Shown here piece after piece: positions 1 through 5,924 of a stretch of DNA of 6,474 bases. Each line of letters opens with the position of its first letter. Position 1 is the stretch's first letter. Position numbers and translations under genes: made by a program. The DNA comes from Erysipelotrichia bacterium (lineage in GTDB: Bacteria; Bacillota_I; Bacilli_A; Erysipelotrichales; Erysipelotrichaceae): positions 1 through 6,474 of the forward strand of contig SABF01000085.1 of NCBI GenBank assembly GCA_009929095.1, read 5' to 3'. The notes below the pieces were generated by a model, which saw nothing but the letters and a program-made list of their open reading frames with translations, searched no databases and was not told the origin of the DNA.

Positions 1-162
1 GTACTGGACTACCTGGAAATTGCCACAGTGCCTCATACCATCAAGGACTATGTCATTGAAAATCTTGGCTATCAGCCATGTGTCGTGCATAAGACCATTA
101 TGCGCAAGGGATATACACGTTATCAGAATCCGAAATACAACGATCGGAACAAAGGAGAGTAA
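1..162 (+). CDS. C-terminal end of an unrecognised protein (partial)
   Basis: Frame 1 is open from the first base to a TAA at 160-162, giving the last 53 residues of a protein that starts outside the window. The tail begins VLDYLEIATVPHTIKDY and ends in a hydrophilic, basic stretch (YTRYQNPKYNDRNKGE). I do not recognise the family from this fragment: no catalytic motif, membrane segment or DNA-binding motif can be seen. That it is a real gene is supported by its spacing: its stop lies 5 bp before the next ATG, and its last codons (AAA GGA GAG) supply the ribosome binding site of the isomerase gene. It is therefore probably the preceding member of the same operon. Candidates such as a PTS membrane subunit or a sugar enzyme cannot be told apart here. 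Confidence 0.7.
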   Translation, partial: VLDYLEIATVPHTIKDYVIENLGYQPCVVHKTIMRKGYTRYQNPKYNDRNKGE

Positions 163-167
163 AAAAC

Positions 168-740
168 ATGTCGGAAGAATTTGTCAGAGAGCCAAAGGGA
201 ATTCAGGAATTCTGGGGTGAATGCCTTCTGAAGGGACAGGCCACTAAGCCAAGACAGAAACTGGTAAAAGAATGCACCGGTATCTACAAGAACGAAGCAG
301 CACTTCAGGAACATGGAGATGATCTTGCTTACTGGGTGATCAACCAGAACTTCCATAGAGAAGACTATGTCAAGGGAACTCTGCAGTGGGGCATTACCTA
401 CATGAATCCCTTCAACGTAGATGGCGAATGTGCGATGACATCCGGACACTACCATGGCGATTCGGACTGTGATGAGTATTACTATACGCTGAAAGGCGAA
501 GGATATCTGCTGTTCTGGGATGGCAAGGATGATTTCTATGCTGAGAAGATGTACAGGGGATCTCTGCACTACATCAACGGTCACTATGCGCATCGGATCA
601 TCAATACCGGTGATGATGTGCTGGCAGTGGCTGCCTGCAGTCTTCCTTCAAGTAAACAGGATCATGAAGCAATTAAAGAACATGGATTCCCGTATCGCTG
701 CTATAAGCGTGATGGAAAGATAGTATGGGAAAAACAATAA
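168..740 (+). CDS. pgiA: Glucose-6-phosphate isomerase, cupin (archaeal) type
   Basis: Predicted cytosolic metalloenzyme that interconverts glucose-6-phosphate and fructose-6-phosphate (EC 5.3.1.9). At 190 residues it has the size of the cupin-type enzyme known from archaea such as Pyrococcus, not the roughly 450-550 residues of the common bacterial Pgi, to which it is unrelated. The metal-binding cupin motif is intact: SGHYHGDSDCDEYYY places the expected ligands at His94, His96 and Glu103. The distal histidine is His142 in YAHRIINTGD, which closely resembles the corresponding segment of the archaeal enzymes. GEGYLLFWDG (about 110-119) is the usual cupin turn between the two motifs. The ATG at 168 is preceded by AGGAG at 153-157, and the 3' end overlaps the mannose-6-phosphate isomerase gene by 16 bp. 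The pairing suggests the two isomerases act in sequence on hexose phosphates made by the operon. The family assignment is secure; the exact physiological substrate is inferred. Confidence 0.9.
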   Translation: MSEEFVREPKGIQEFWGECLLKGQATKPRQKLVKECTGIYKNEAALQEHGDDLAYWVINQNFHREDYVKGTLQWGITYMNPFNVDGECAMTSGHYHGDSDCDEYYYTLKGEGYLLFWDGKDDFYAEKMYRGSLHYINGHYAHRIINTGDDVLAVAACSLPSSKQDHEAIKEHGFPYRCYKRDGKIVWEKQ

Positions 741-1657
741 GGCCGATGAGGCTGAAGCCGGTATACAAAGATACTATATGGGCGAATGATCATCTCAGTA
801 CCATACGTGGTTTGGATGATCATCAGATGGGTATTGCCCGAGAACTGTGTGCGTATAAAGGATCTGAGAATGAAATTGCAGATGGAGAGTATGCCGGCAG
901 GAAAATCTCTGATGCAATTCAGGAACATCATTTTGAGATGCTTGGAAGTGACCCGAACAATCAGCTTCTCAGAGTTGCCTATATGGATTCTAAAGATACA
1001 CTGTCCATTCAGGTACATCCGAATGAGAAACAGGCAAAGGCTGTTGGCGACTATGAAAAGTCTGAATCATGGTACATTCTGGAAGCTGAGCCGGATGCAT
1101 CTATCGTAGCCGGTATTGACTGCAGTGATAGAAAAGAAATCTGCAGAGCAGCCAAAGAAGGAGATTTGGAGAAGTACCTGATCCGCCATCCGGTAAAGTC
1201 AGGAGATTTTGTGCTGATTCCAGCAGGACTTGTACATGCTAATGGAGCAGGAATGCTGGTTGTTGAAATTGGTTCTTTCGGCGGCATTACCTATCGACTC
1301 TATGATTTTGGTAGGGGACGTGAACTGAATCTGGATCAGGCTGCAGAAGTGATGAACCCGGAACTTCGAACAGAAGTAACGCATCATCCATTAAAAAAAT
1401 GTGTAAGCAGCCACATAGAAACTGGTGTGGATTGCAATCTGTTCCATGTTGACATTGCCGATATCAGCAGCGAGATGACAATTGAGCCGCAGGGTTATTA
1501 CTATGAACTAATATGTGTGCATGGCAGCTGCCTGGCAGAATCAGATGGGGAAGCACACAGACTGAACTACACAGATACTCTATTTGTACCTGCTTCTGCA
1601 GCGGAAGTGAAGATCACCGGAAATTGCAGAATACTTGTGGCGCACTATAAAGCGTGA
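725..1657 (+). CDS. manA: Mannose-6-phosphate isomerase, type I
   Basis: Predicted zinc-dependent enzyme converting mannose-6-phosphate to fructose-6-phosphate (EC 5.3.1.8) in the cytosol. The 310 residues match the short Bacillus-like ManA form. The zinc-site segments are present: LSIQVHPNE gives Gln96 and His98, KSESWYILE gives Glu114, and IPAGLVHANG gives His171. The active-site segment ITYRLYDFGRGR (about 188-199) follows. The segment just before it reads VEIGSFGG instead of the more usual EIQQNSD type, so this is a somewhat divergent branch. The ATG at 725 lies 16 bp inside the upstream isomerase gene with GGAAAG at 714-719. An alternative ATG at 746 starts at MRLKPVYKDTIW, closer to the usual ManA N-terminus but with a poorer, 3-nt-spaced AAGG, so the start is uncertain by seven codons. 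Its location beside a second F6P-forming isomerase suggests that a mannose- or mannosyl-containing substrate may be processed. Confidence 0.9.
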   Translation: MGKTIRPMRLKPVYKDTIWANDHLSTIRGLDDHQMGIARELCAYKGSENEIADGEYAGRKISDAIQEHHFEMLGSDPNNQLLRVAYMDSKDTLSIQVHPNEKQAKAVGDYEKSESWYILEAEPDASIVAGIDCSDRKEICRAAKEGDLEKYLIRHPVKSGDFVLIPAGLVHANGAGMLVVEIGSFGGITYRLYDFGRGRELNLDQAAEVMNPELRTEVTHHPLKKCVSSHIETGVDCNLFHVDIADISSEMTIEPQGYYYELICVHGSCLAESDGEAHRLNYTDTLFVPASAAEVKITGNCRILVAHYKA

Positions 1658-1672
1658 TCAGGAGGAATCTTT

Positions 1673-2137
1673 ATGAAATGCACTGACTTTGCAATGCCGC
1701 TTGGCGGAAGACTGATGACAATTGAAGACGTACCGGACGAGGTGTTCAGTTCGAGATCCATGGGTGATGGGTTTGCAATTGAAGTCACACAGGATGAAGT
1801 AAGAGCACCGATGGACGGTTTGATTGAATCGGTATATCCAACCGGCCATGCAATTATGATGACGCTGGATAATGGCATTCAGGTGATGATCCATGTCGGT
1901 CTCGAATCATTTCAGATTATTGGACTGAACAAAGTGCTTTGCAAAGCTGGCGATCATGTAAAGAAGGGAGATATTCTGGTGCGGACGAATGTACGGAAGC
2001 TGAAACAGAAGGCTGGAACAACTATATCTCCAATTGTGTTTCTTGGCGGTGAAACAGTAACACTGCTTAAGAAAGCGGGAGCAGAAGTGCAGAGCGGAGA
2101 TACATCAATTGCAGAAATAGAGGTGCCTGAAAAATGA
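1673..2137 (+). CDS. PTS sugar transporter subunit IIA, glucose family (free-standing)
   Basis: A 154-residue single-domain EIIA of the glucose family (Crr-like). In the PTS, such a protein accepts phosphate from HPr on a histidine and passes it to a cognate EIIB, which phosphorylates the sugar during import. Diagnostic segments are in order: APMDGLIESVYPTGHAI (residues 45-61), MIHVGLESFQ (72-81) and KAGDHVKKGDIL (91-102). By comparison with E. coli Crr, His74 should be the phosphorylated residue and His59 the supporting one; both are present. The start at 1673 is well supported by AGGAGG at 1660-1665, seven bases upstream and the strongest such site in the operon. The stop overlaps the next ATG in an ATGA arrangement. 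No EIIB or EIIC domain is encoded in the window, so the membrane partner must lie upstream or elsewhere. Free-standing IIA proteins of this type may also have regulatory roles, but nothing here shows that. Confidence 0.93.
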   Translation: MKCTDFAMPLGGRLMTIEDVPDEVFSSRSMGDGFAIEVTQDEVRAPMDGLIESVYPTGHAIMMTLDNGIQVMIHVGLESFQIIGLNKVLCKAGDHVKKGDILVRTNVRKLKQKAGTTISPIVFLGGETVTLLKKAGAEVQSGDTSIAEIEVPEK

Positions 2138-3237
2138 ATCGATGTATTGCACTGTATCCGGAAAAGAAGCCAGATAAATTCCTTGAAAAATGGGACAGCT
2201 ACCTTTCTCTGGCAGAGCGCTATTCGTTTGAGGAGGTCTTTACAACAATTCATCTGCCTGAACTTTCGCTTGAACAGCAACTTGAATCTCTGATAAGGAT
2301 TGTATCTCTTTCCCGCACGCATCATATGACAGTGACAGTTGATATTGGCGGACGATATCTCGAGGAACTTCTGAATGATAAGAAATATCTGAAACTGTTC
2401 AAAGAAGCAGACCCTGACTGTGTCAGACTGGATTATGGATACAGTCAGAGCAATGTCAGGAAACTGCATGGACTGACGCATGTCAGAGGCTTTGTGCTTA
2501 ATGCATCGATCTACAATCTGCAGCAGGCAAAGGAAGAGGTTGAATTTTTGAAATCTCTTCAGCCTGAAGTTCAGATTTATGCCTGTCATAACTACTATCC
2601 CAGACCTGAGACAGGTCTGGATCCCGAGTTCGCAAGGAAACAGCAGAGCATATTTGAATCAATGGGTATTCCGGTTATGTACTGCATTCCGGATTCTACC
2701 AGGCCTCGCGGCCCTCTGTACGAACAGCTTCCAACTGTAGAAGGCCATCGCTATCTAACACCGGATCTGGTTATGCTGGAACTGTACTGTCATTATCACT
2801 GTGATGGCATAATGATTGCTGATGAGTTTGTCAGTGCATCCGTCTTTCGAAAAATTGACAGCATCATTAATACAAGAGTGCTCAAGGTGCCGGTGACGTT
2901 TCTTTCCACAGCAACTGCTGAGGAAAAGCGAAAGGTGCTTGGTATACATGAATTCCGCTATGATTCAAATCAATTTATTCTGAGAAGCGCTACCAGTCGG
3001 GAGATGGGCAGTGCCTCTTCAAAAATCATTCCGTGCCATGCAGTTTTGAGAAGACGCGGGAGTGTGACACTGGATAATGAGAAGTACAGTCGCTACAGCG
3101 GCGAAATGCAAATCGTACTGCAGCCGTTGGCCAGTGATGAACGGGTAAATGTAGTTGGCAGAATTTCAGGACACGGAATGCAGCTTCTGACATATTATCG
3201 TTTTGGATATCAGTATCGATTTGAGGAAGCAAAATGA
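2134..3237 (+). CDS. DUF871/MupG-family phosphoglycosidase (GH170-like)
   Basis: A 367-residue protein of the DUF871 family, which contains MupG, the Staphylococcus aureus 6-phospho-N-acetylmuramidase that splits MurNAc-6-phosphate-GlcNAc in the cytosol (CAZy GH170). The N-terminal part (about 1-245) looks like the TIM-barrel domain: FTTIHLPE (36-43), TVDIGGRYL (68-76), VRLDYGYS (97-104), YACHNYYPRPETGLD (149-163) and RPRGPLYEQLPTVEGHR (190-206). The C-terminal part (about 250-362) is the smaller domain with RRRGSVTLDNEKYSRYSGEM and the terminal DERVNVVGRISG, both family hallmarks. GAGGTG at 2120-2125 supports the ATG, and the 5' and 3' ends each overlap the neighbour by 4 bp. The family is clear, but 6-phospho-muramidase activity is only inferred. 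No murQ or murP gene is visible, and the mannose- and glucose-phosphate isomerases upstream could point to another phosphorylated disaccharide. For this reason I give no gene symbol. Confidence 0.88.
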   Translation: MNRCIALYPEKKPDKFLEKWDSYLSLAERYSFEEVFTTIHLPELSLEQQLESLIRIVSLSRTHHMTVTVDIGGRYLEELLNDKKYLKLFKEADPDCVRLDYGYSQSNVRKLHGLTHVRGFVLNASIYNLQQAKEEVEFLKSLQPEVQIYACHNYYPRPETGLDPEFARKQQSIFESMGIPVMYCIPDSTRPRGPLYEQLPTVEGHRYLTPDLVMLELYCHYHCDGIMIADEFVSASVFRKIDSIINTRVLKVPVTFLSTATAEEKRKVLGIHEFRYDSNQFILRSATSREMGSASSKIIPCHAVLRRRGSVTLDNEKYSRYSGEMQIVLQPLASDERVNVVGRISGHGMQLLTYYRFGYQYRFEEAK

Positions 3238-4172
3238 TCAGATATTGTACTGCAGAACCTGAGAACTATTCTGTTCTGGTGCGTGATTGGCAGGATATCT
3301 TTGGTGTGCCAATGACCATGCGTACATTCCTCCATGTGCTGATCTGCGATGAAAACTTTGACAGTCAGGCAGTATGGCTTGCAATGGATGATGACGTCGT
3401 GGCTGGATTTGCCATATCCATCAGACGTAGGTATCCCTATATTGATCGAGGGCTTGAGGAAGATCGGTGCTGGCTGCTGGCAATTGGGGTTAAGCCGAAA
3501 TATCGCAGACAGGGTATCGGATTAGTACTGCTTCAGAAGGCGATGGAATACAATCGAATTGAAAGAAAACAAATGATACTTGGAATGTACAGCCCGCTGT
3601 ACTTTTTTCCGGCTGTCAATGCTGACAGCGAAGCACTGTCATTCTTTCTCAGTCACGGATTTGAAAAACAAAATATGGCTTTTGCCATGCACAGAAATTT
3701 GAATGATTATAAAATGCCAGAGAAAGTACTTAAGCATAGAAATGATTTTATAGATCAGGGAATTGTCTTCCGAAATATGAAGTATGAAGATGCACCAGCT
3801 CTGCTGAACATGATTTCTGATGAATTTACGACCGGCTGGTATCGTAATGTATGTCAGGCAATTTCAAACGGAACGGCAGAAGATAAAATTATTCTGGCAA
3901 TGGACCATAGCCGGCCGGCCGGCTACATTCAAAGAGCATATGATGGTGATCCAAAACGATTTGGACCATTTGGGGTTTCCAAATCATTTCGAAACTGCGG
4001 CCTTGGTTCAGTACTTCTCCATCTCTGCTGGCAGCAGATGAGGGATGAAGATCTGGATACTGCATATTTCAAAACTACTGACGAACAGGCAATGAGGTTT
4101 TATCTGAAAAATGGCATGACTGTTGATCAGAAGATGTACCATATGAACGGAGAACTGAAAACATGCAAGTAA
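3234..4172 (+). CDS. GNAT acetyltransferase with two tandem GNAT domains
   Basis: A 312-residue protein with two GNAT-fold segments. The first, about residues 1-155, carries the acetyl-CoA pyrophosphate loop in IGVKPKYRRQGIGLVLL (RRQGIG at 91-96), followed by a PLYFFPAVNADSEALSFFLSHGF stretch typical of the end of a GNAT domain. The second, about 178-308, has FGVSKSFRNCGLGSVLL (RNCGLG at 253-258) and ends with an AMRFYLKNGM segment. Known enzymes of this layout transfer acyl groups to amines, including amino sugars and sugar-linked thiols; the acceptor here is unknown. Overlaps of 4 bp upstream and 10 bp downstream, plus GAGGAA at 3223-3228, place it firmly in the operon, suggesting an amino-sugar substrate or product. 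Both loops look intact, so neither domain is obviously dead. A GC-rich 18-bp palindrome lies inside the gene at 3908-3925, coding SRPAGY in the second domain. Confidence 0.85.
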   Translation: MIRYCTAEPENYSVLVRDWQDIFGVPMTMRTFLHVLICDENFDSQAVWLAMDDDVVAGFAISIRRRYPYIDRGLEEDRCWLLAIGVKPKYRRQGIGLVLLQKAMEYNRIERKQMILGMYSPLYFFPAVNADSEALSFFLSHGFEKQNMAFAMHRNLNDYKMPEKVLKHRNDFIDQGIVFRNMKYEDAPALLNMISDEFTTGWYRNVCQAISNGTAEDKIILAMDHSRPAGYIQRAYDGDPKRFGPFGVSKSFRNCGLGSVLLHLCWQQMRDEDLDTAYFKTTDEQAMRFYLKNGMTVDQKMYHMNGELKTCK

Positions 4173-4618
4173 CATCCGTTATCGAGGTAGGTGCTGATGC
4201 ATTCTTTGATTATCTGGTGAAAATGCATCAGGATGCAGCTACACAGTCATCCAAACGGACACTGTCAAGGAAAGAGAATCTTGACGGTGCTGTTTATGAT
4301 TGTCAGGTACAGTTCGGCAAAGATCGAAGGAGTATTCAGATTCATATTGGACCGGTACTGGAAAACCGTTATTTTGAAGTCAGTTATGAGACAAAGAAAG
4401 AACGGGTGAAGTATTTTTATGATCTGGCCGCAGTAGATTATCATCACTGTCAAGTTACCTATTGCGAAGAGACGGTACCGCTGGTTAAAAAAGCAGGAAT
4501 TCTGAACAACATCCAGAAAAAGTATGACAATACGCAGGCGGCTATTGCTGCTCAGTCTGCCATTGCGAAAATAGAAAAGGCAATTCTGCGGGAAGAACGG
4601 GAGTCACGGAAGCATTGA
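4163..4618 (+). CDS. DUF3284 domain protein
   Basis: A 151-residue protein resembling the DUF3284 family, small cytosolic proteins of unknown function often encoded within PTS operons for beta-glucosides or similar sugars in Bacillota. Visible hallmarks are the N-terminal FFDYLVKMHQDAA (about 14-26), a central strand-rich region ending in YFEVSYETKKERVKYFYDL (about 70-88), and a helical, charged C-terminus with many Ala, Lys and Glu residues (about 115-150). There is no signal peptide or membrane segment. The ATG overlaps the acetyltransferase stop by 10 bp, with GGAG at 4149-4152, so translation is probably coupled. It is the last gene of the run, and its stop codon is embedded in the -35 element of the regulator promoter. 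Function cannot be assigned; its recurrence in such operons suggests a helper role in glycoside use. Confidence 0.8.
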   Translation: MQVTSVIEVGADAFFDYLVKMHQDAATQSSKRTLSRKENLDGAVYDCQVQFGKDRRSIQIHIGPVLENRYFEVSYETKKERVKYFYDLAAVDYHHCQVTYCEETVPLVKKAGILNNIQKKYDNTQAAIAAQSAIAKIEKAILREERESRKH

Positions 4619-4642
4619 CATTCTGCTGTTTACTGATAAAAT
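4615..4642 (+). promoter_or_regulatory. Sigma-A-type promoter of the MurR/RpiR regulator gene
   Basis: A perfect -35 TTGACA (4615-4620) is followed after 16 bp by TAAAAT (4637-4642), one mismatch from consensus. An extended -10 TG lies at 4634-4635. The -35 overlaps the stop codon of the DUF3284 gene. No terminator is seen between that gene and the regulator, so the regulator could be transcribed both from this promoter and by read-through from the operon. Predicted transcription would start near 4649, leaving a leader of about 48 nt. Confidence 0.7.
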
Positions 4643-4681
4643 TATTTTCATATAAAGAGACAGACATCGATAATTATTTTC
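4640..4681 (+). repeat. Direct repeat in the regulator leader, possible operator
   Basis: AATTATTTTC occurs exactly at 4640-4649 and again at 4672-4681, each preceded by GATA (4635-4638 and 4669-4672). The copies are 32 bp apart, close to three helical turns, so they face the same side of the DNA. The first overlaps the -10 element and the likely transcription start. MurR/RpiR proteins commonly act as dimers or tetramers on sites near their own promoters, so autoregulation is possible, but the site is AT-rich and chance cannot be excluded. Confidence 0.35.
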
Positions 4682-4693
4682 GCCGAGGGGCGA
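4680..4693 (+). promoter_or_regulatory. Ribosome binding site of the regulator gene inside a small hairpin
   Basis: GAGGGG at 4685-4690 lies 6 nt before the ATG at 4697 and fixes that start. The same bases form the loop and part of the 3' arm of a short stem, TCGCC (4680-4684) / GGCGA (4689-4693), with loop GAGG. This could moderate translation, though a five-pair stem may be too weak to matter. Confidence 0.45.
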
Positions 4694-4696
4694 TCT

Positions 4697-5530
4697 ATGG
4701 ACATTCTTGATACGATCAGGCTGGCTGAGAACATTACAGTCAACGAAAATGAAATCAGAGAATTCATTCTTCTTCACCCGGGAATGGTCTTAAACATGAC
4801 CATCACAGAACTGGCAAAGAAGAGCTATACCTCACCGGCTACTGTTACTCGTTTCTGCCGCAAGGTTGGAACTGATGGATTTTTGCAGATGAAGATTATG
4901 CTGGCACAGCAGCTTTCAAGAGCTGAGAGCAGAGAATCAGAAGTTGAGAAGATCAGCGATCAGCGATGCCAAGGCAGTTCGACGGATACCATTATGACGC
5001 GTGTGACGGACAGTACGATTCAGGCAATTCATGACACACTGGCTATGGCTGATCGTCAGATATATGAAGAAGCGGCGAGAGTACTGGATCAGGCTCCGGC
5101 AATTGATTTCTTTGGCAATGGTACCTCAAATCTGGTTGCCCAGGATGCGGCATTTAAATTCATGCGCATCGGTAAGACAGTTTCTTTTTTTGATTTGATT
5201 GATCGGCAGCGGGTACAGGCACTGATTACCCCAGTTGATCATGTGGCGGTGATTGTATCCTACAGCGGGGAAAGCAAGAACATGCTGATGATTGCAAGAG
5301 AACTGCGAAAGCGCAAGATCAGGATTATTACGATTACAACAAGAGGAAATAGTCTTTCCAAACTGTGCGACTATCATCTTCCTGTCTCTAAAACAGAGCC
5401 ATATATGAGAAAGGTATCGATGAGCTCACGGATCTCTCAGTTGTATGTGGTGGATATTCTCTTCAATATGTGCTTTGCTTTGCATTATGATGAGTATGTT
5501 TCCAAAACAGAAGATACTATCGTACTCTGA
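4697..5530 (+). CDS. MurR/RpiR-family transcriptional regulator (HTH + SIS domain)
   Basis: A 277-residue regulator with the standard two-domain plan. The N-terminal helix-turn-helix (about 1-75) includes MTITELAKKSYTSPATVTRF and RKVGTDGFLQMK, the typical HTH_6 signature. A linker of about 75-105 leads to the SIS phosphosugar-binding domain (about 125-255), with IDFFGNGTSNLVAQD (136-150) and VAVIVSYSGESKNM (183-196), then ITTRGNSLSKLCDYHLPV. ISQLYVVDILF near 246-256 is also typical. Proteins of this family bind a phosphorylated sugar and repress or activate nearby catabolic genes; MurR of E. coli senses MurNAc-6-phosphate. Here the neighbours suggest a sugar phosphate made by the operon as ligand, but the ligand is not known. 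It has its own promoter and ends at a strong terminator, and so forms a separate transcription unit downstream of its probable target operon. Confidence 0.93.
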   Translation: MDILDTIRLAENITVNENEIREFILLHPGMVLNMTITELAKKSYTSPATVTRFCRKVGTDGFLQMKIMLAQQLSRAESRESEVEKISDQRCQGSSTDTIMTRVTDSTIQAIHDTLAMADRQIYEEAARVLDQAPAIDFFGNGTSNLVAQDAAFKFMRIGKTVSFFDLIDRQRVQALITPVDHVAVIVSYSGESKNMLMIARELRKRKIRIITITTRGNSLSKLCDYHLPVSKTEPYMRKVSMSSRISQLYVVDILFNMCFALHYDEYVSKTEDTIVL

Positions 5531-5559
5531 TAATTAATCGGTTTTCAGTAAATGAGGAT

Positions 5560-5590
5560 AAAAGACACAGATATATCTGTGTCTCTTTTA
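5560..5590 (+). terminator. Intrinsic terminator after the regulator gene
   Basis: AGACACAGA (5563-5571) and TCTGTGTCT (5576-5584) form a perfect 9-bp stem with a TATA loop, followed by C and TTTT (5585-5589). The A residues upstream pair loosely with the T run, so it may also work on the opposite strand. It starts about 30 bp after the regulator stop and marks the end of the sugar cluster. Confidence 0.85.
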
Positions 5591-5909
5591 TGCCAGTTGA
5601 AAAGCTATAGTTTCAAAAATACGCGAGTATTTTGTGCTTTGCTGCAATACGGGAAACATGCAGAATAGCCATTTTTCAATGTTTACATAGAGCTTGTGTG
5701 CATGCAGTGCTTTAGTTCAAATGAAATCATTGCTGAAGAATGAAGCCCTGCAATAGGTCATAAGCTGAGTGTTCAGGCAAATATGACACGGATGTATTCC
5801 ACAGCATATCGATTTGGAAATCTCTTATTTCTTACCAAAGTACATTCTTTGAGTATCATGACTGGAACTTATTTCAGAGCTGTGAATATTCATACTTATC
5901 CGAGATGAC
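5591..5909. other. Gene-free interval between the sugar cluster and the response regulator
   Basis: About 320 bp with no credible gene on either strand. The only open frame touching it (reverse strand, 5825-6019) mostly shadows the downstream gene and has no recognisable content. Visible structures are an inverted repeat AAAATAC-GCGA-GTATTTT (5616-5633) and a 10-bp palindrome TGAATATTCA (5883-5892) about 32 bp before the response-regulator ATG. I see no promoter good enough to call for the downstream gene. TTTACA at 5682-5687 lacks a matching -10. Confidence 0.6.
5616..5633. repeat. Perfect 7-bp inverted repeat with a GCGA loop
   Basis: AAAATAC (5616-5622) and GTATTTT (5627-5633) are perfect complements around GCGA, a GNRA-type tetraloop closed by a C-G pair. 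It lies about 30 bp past the terminator. It is not followed by a real T-run, so it is a weak candidate for a second terminator; an operator is also possible. Its role is unknown. Confidence 0.4.
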
Positions 5910-5914
5910 AGGAG
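5910..5914 (+). promoter_or_regulatory. Ribosome binding site of the response-regulator gene
   Basis: AGGAG lies 10 nt before ATG 5925 and 4 nt before an in-frame TTG at 5919. The ATG start gives MSISILAVDDERFS, the normal beginning of a receiver domain, so it is preferred although the spacing is slightly long. The initiation region looks intact even though the gene downstream is broken. Confidence 0.5.
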
Positions 5915-5924
5915 ATGATTGAAA

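Noticed and set aside
123..593. 156-codon open frame on the reverse strand opposite the Pgi gene
   Set aside because: It lies antisense to a gene with clear cupin motifs, its translation has no recognisable domain, and it shows no suitable gene context.
1954..2589. 211-codon open frame on the reverse strand opposite the IIA and MupG-like genes
   Set aside because: It spans the junction of two well-supported forward genes, and its translation looks like a random mix of Phe, Ile, Arg and Cys. It is an antisense shadow.
3908..3925. 18-bp perfect palindrome TAGCCGGCCGGCCGGCTA, three CCGG units
   Set aside because: It codes SRPAGY in frame inside the second GNAT domain, and nothing around it suggests insertion or a regulatory site. 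It is probably just GC-rich codons, though it stands out from its surroundings.
4951..4968. Tandem GATCAGC repeat (two full copies plus GATG) in the regulator gene
   Set aside because: A 7-bp unit could cause phase variation, but two copies are too few for efficient slippage. The frame is intact, and it lies in a tolerant linker between the two domains.
5919..5924. TTG start at 5919 for the response regulator
   Set aside because: It is only 4 nt from AGGAG, and the ATG at 5925 gives the normal receiver-domain N-terminus.
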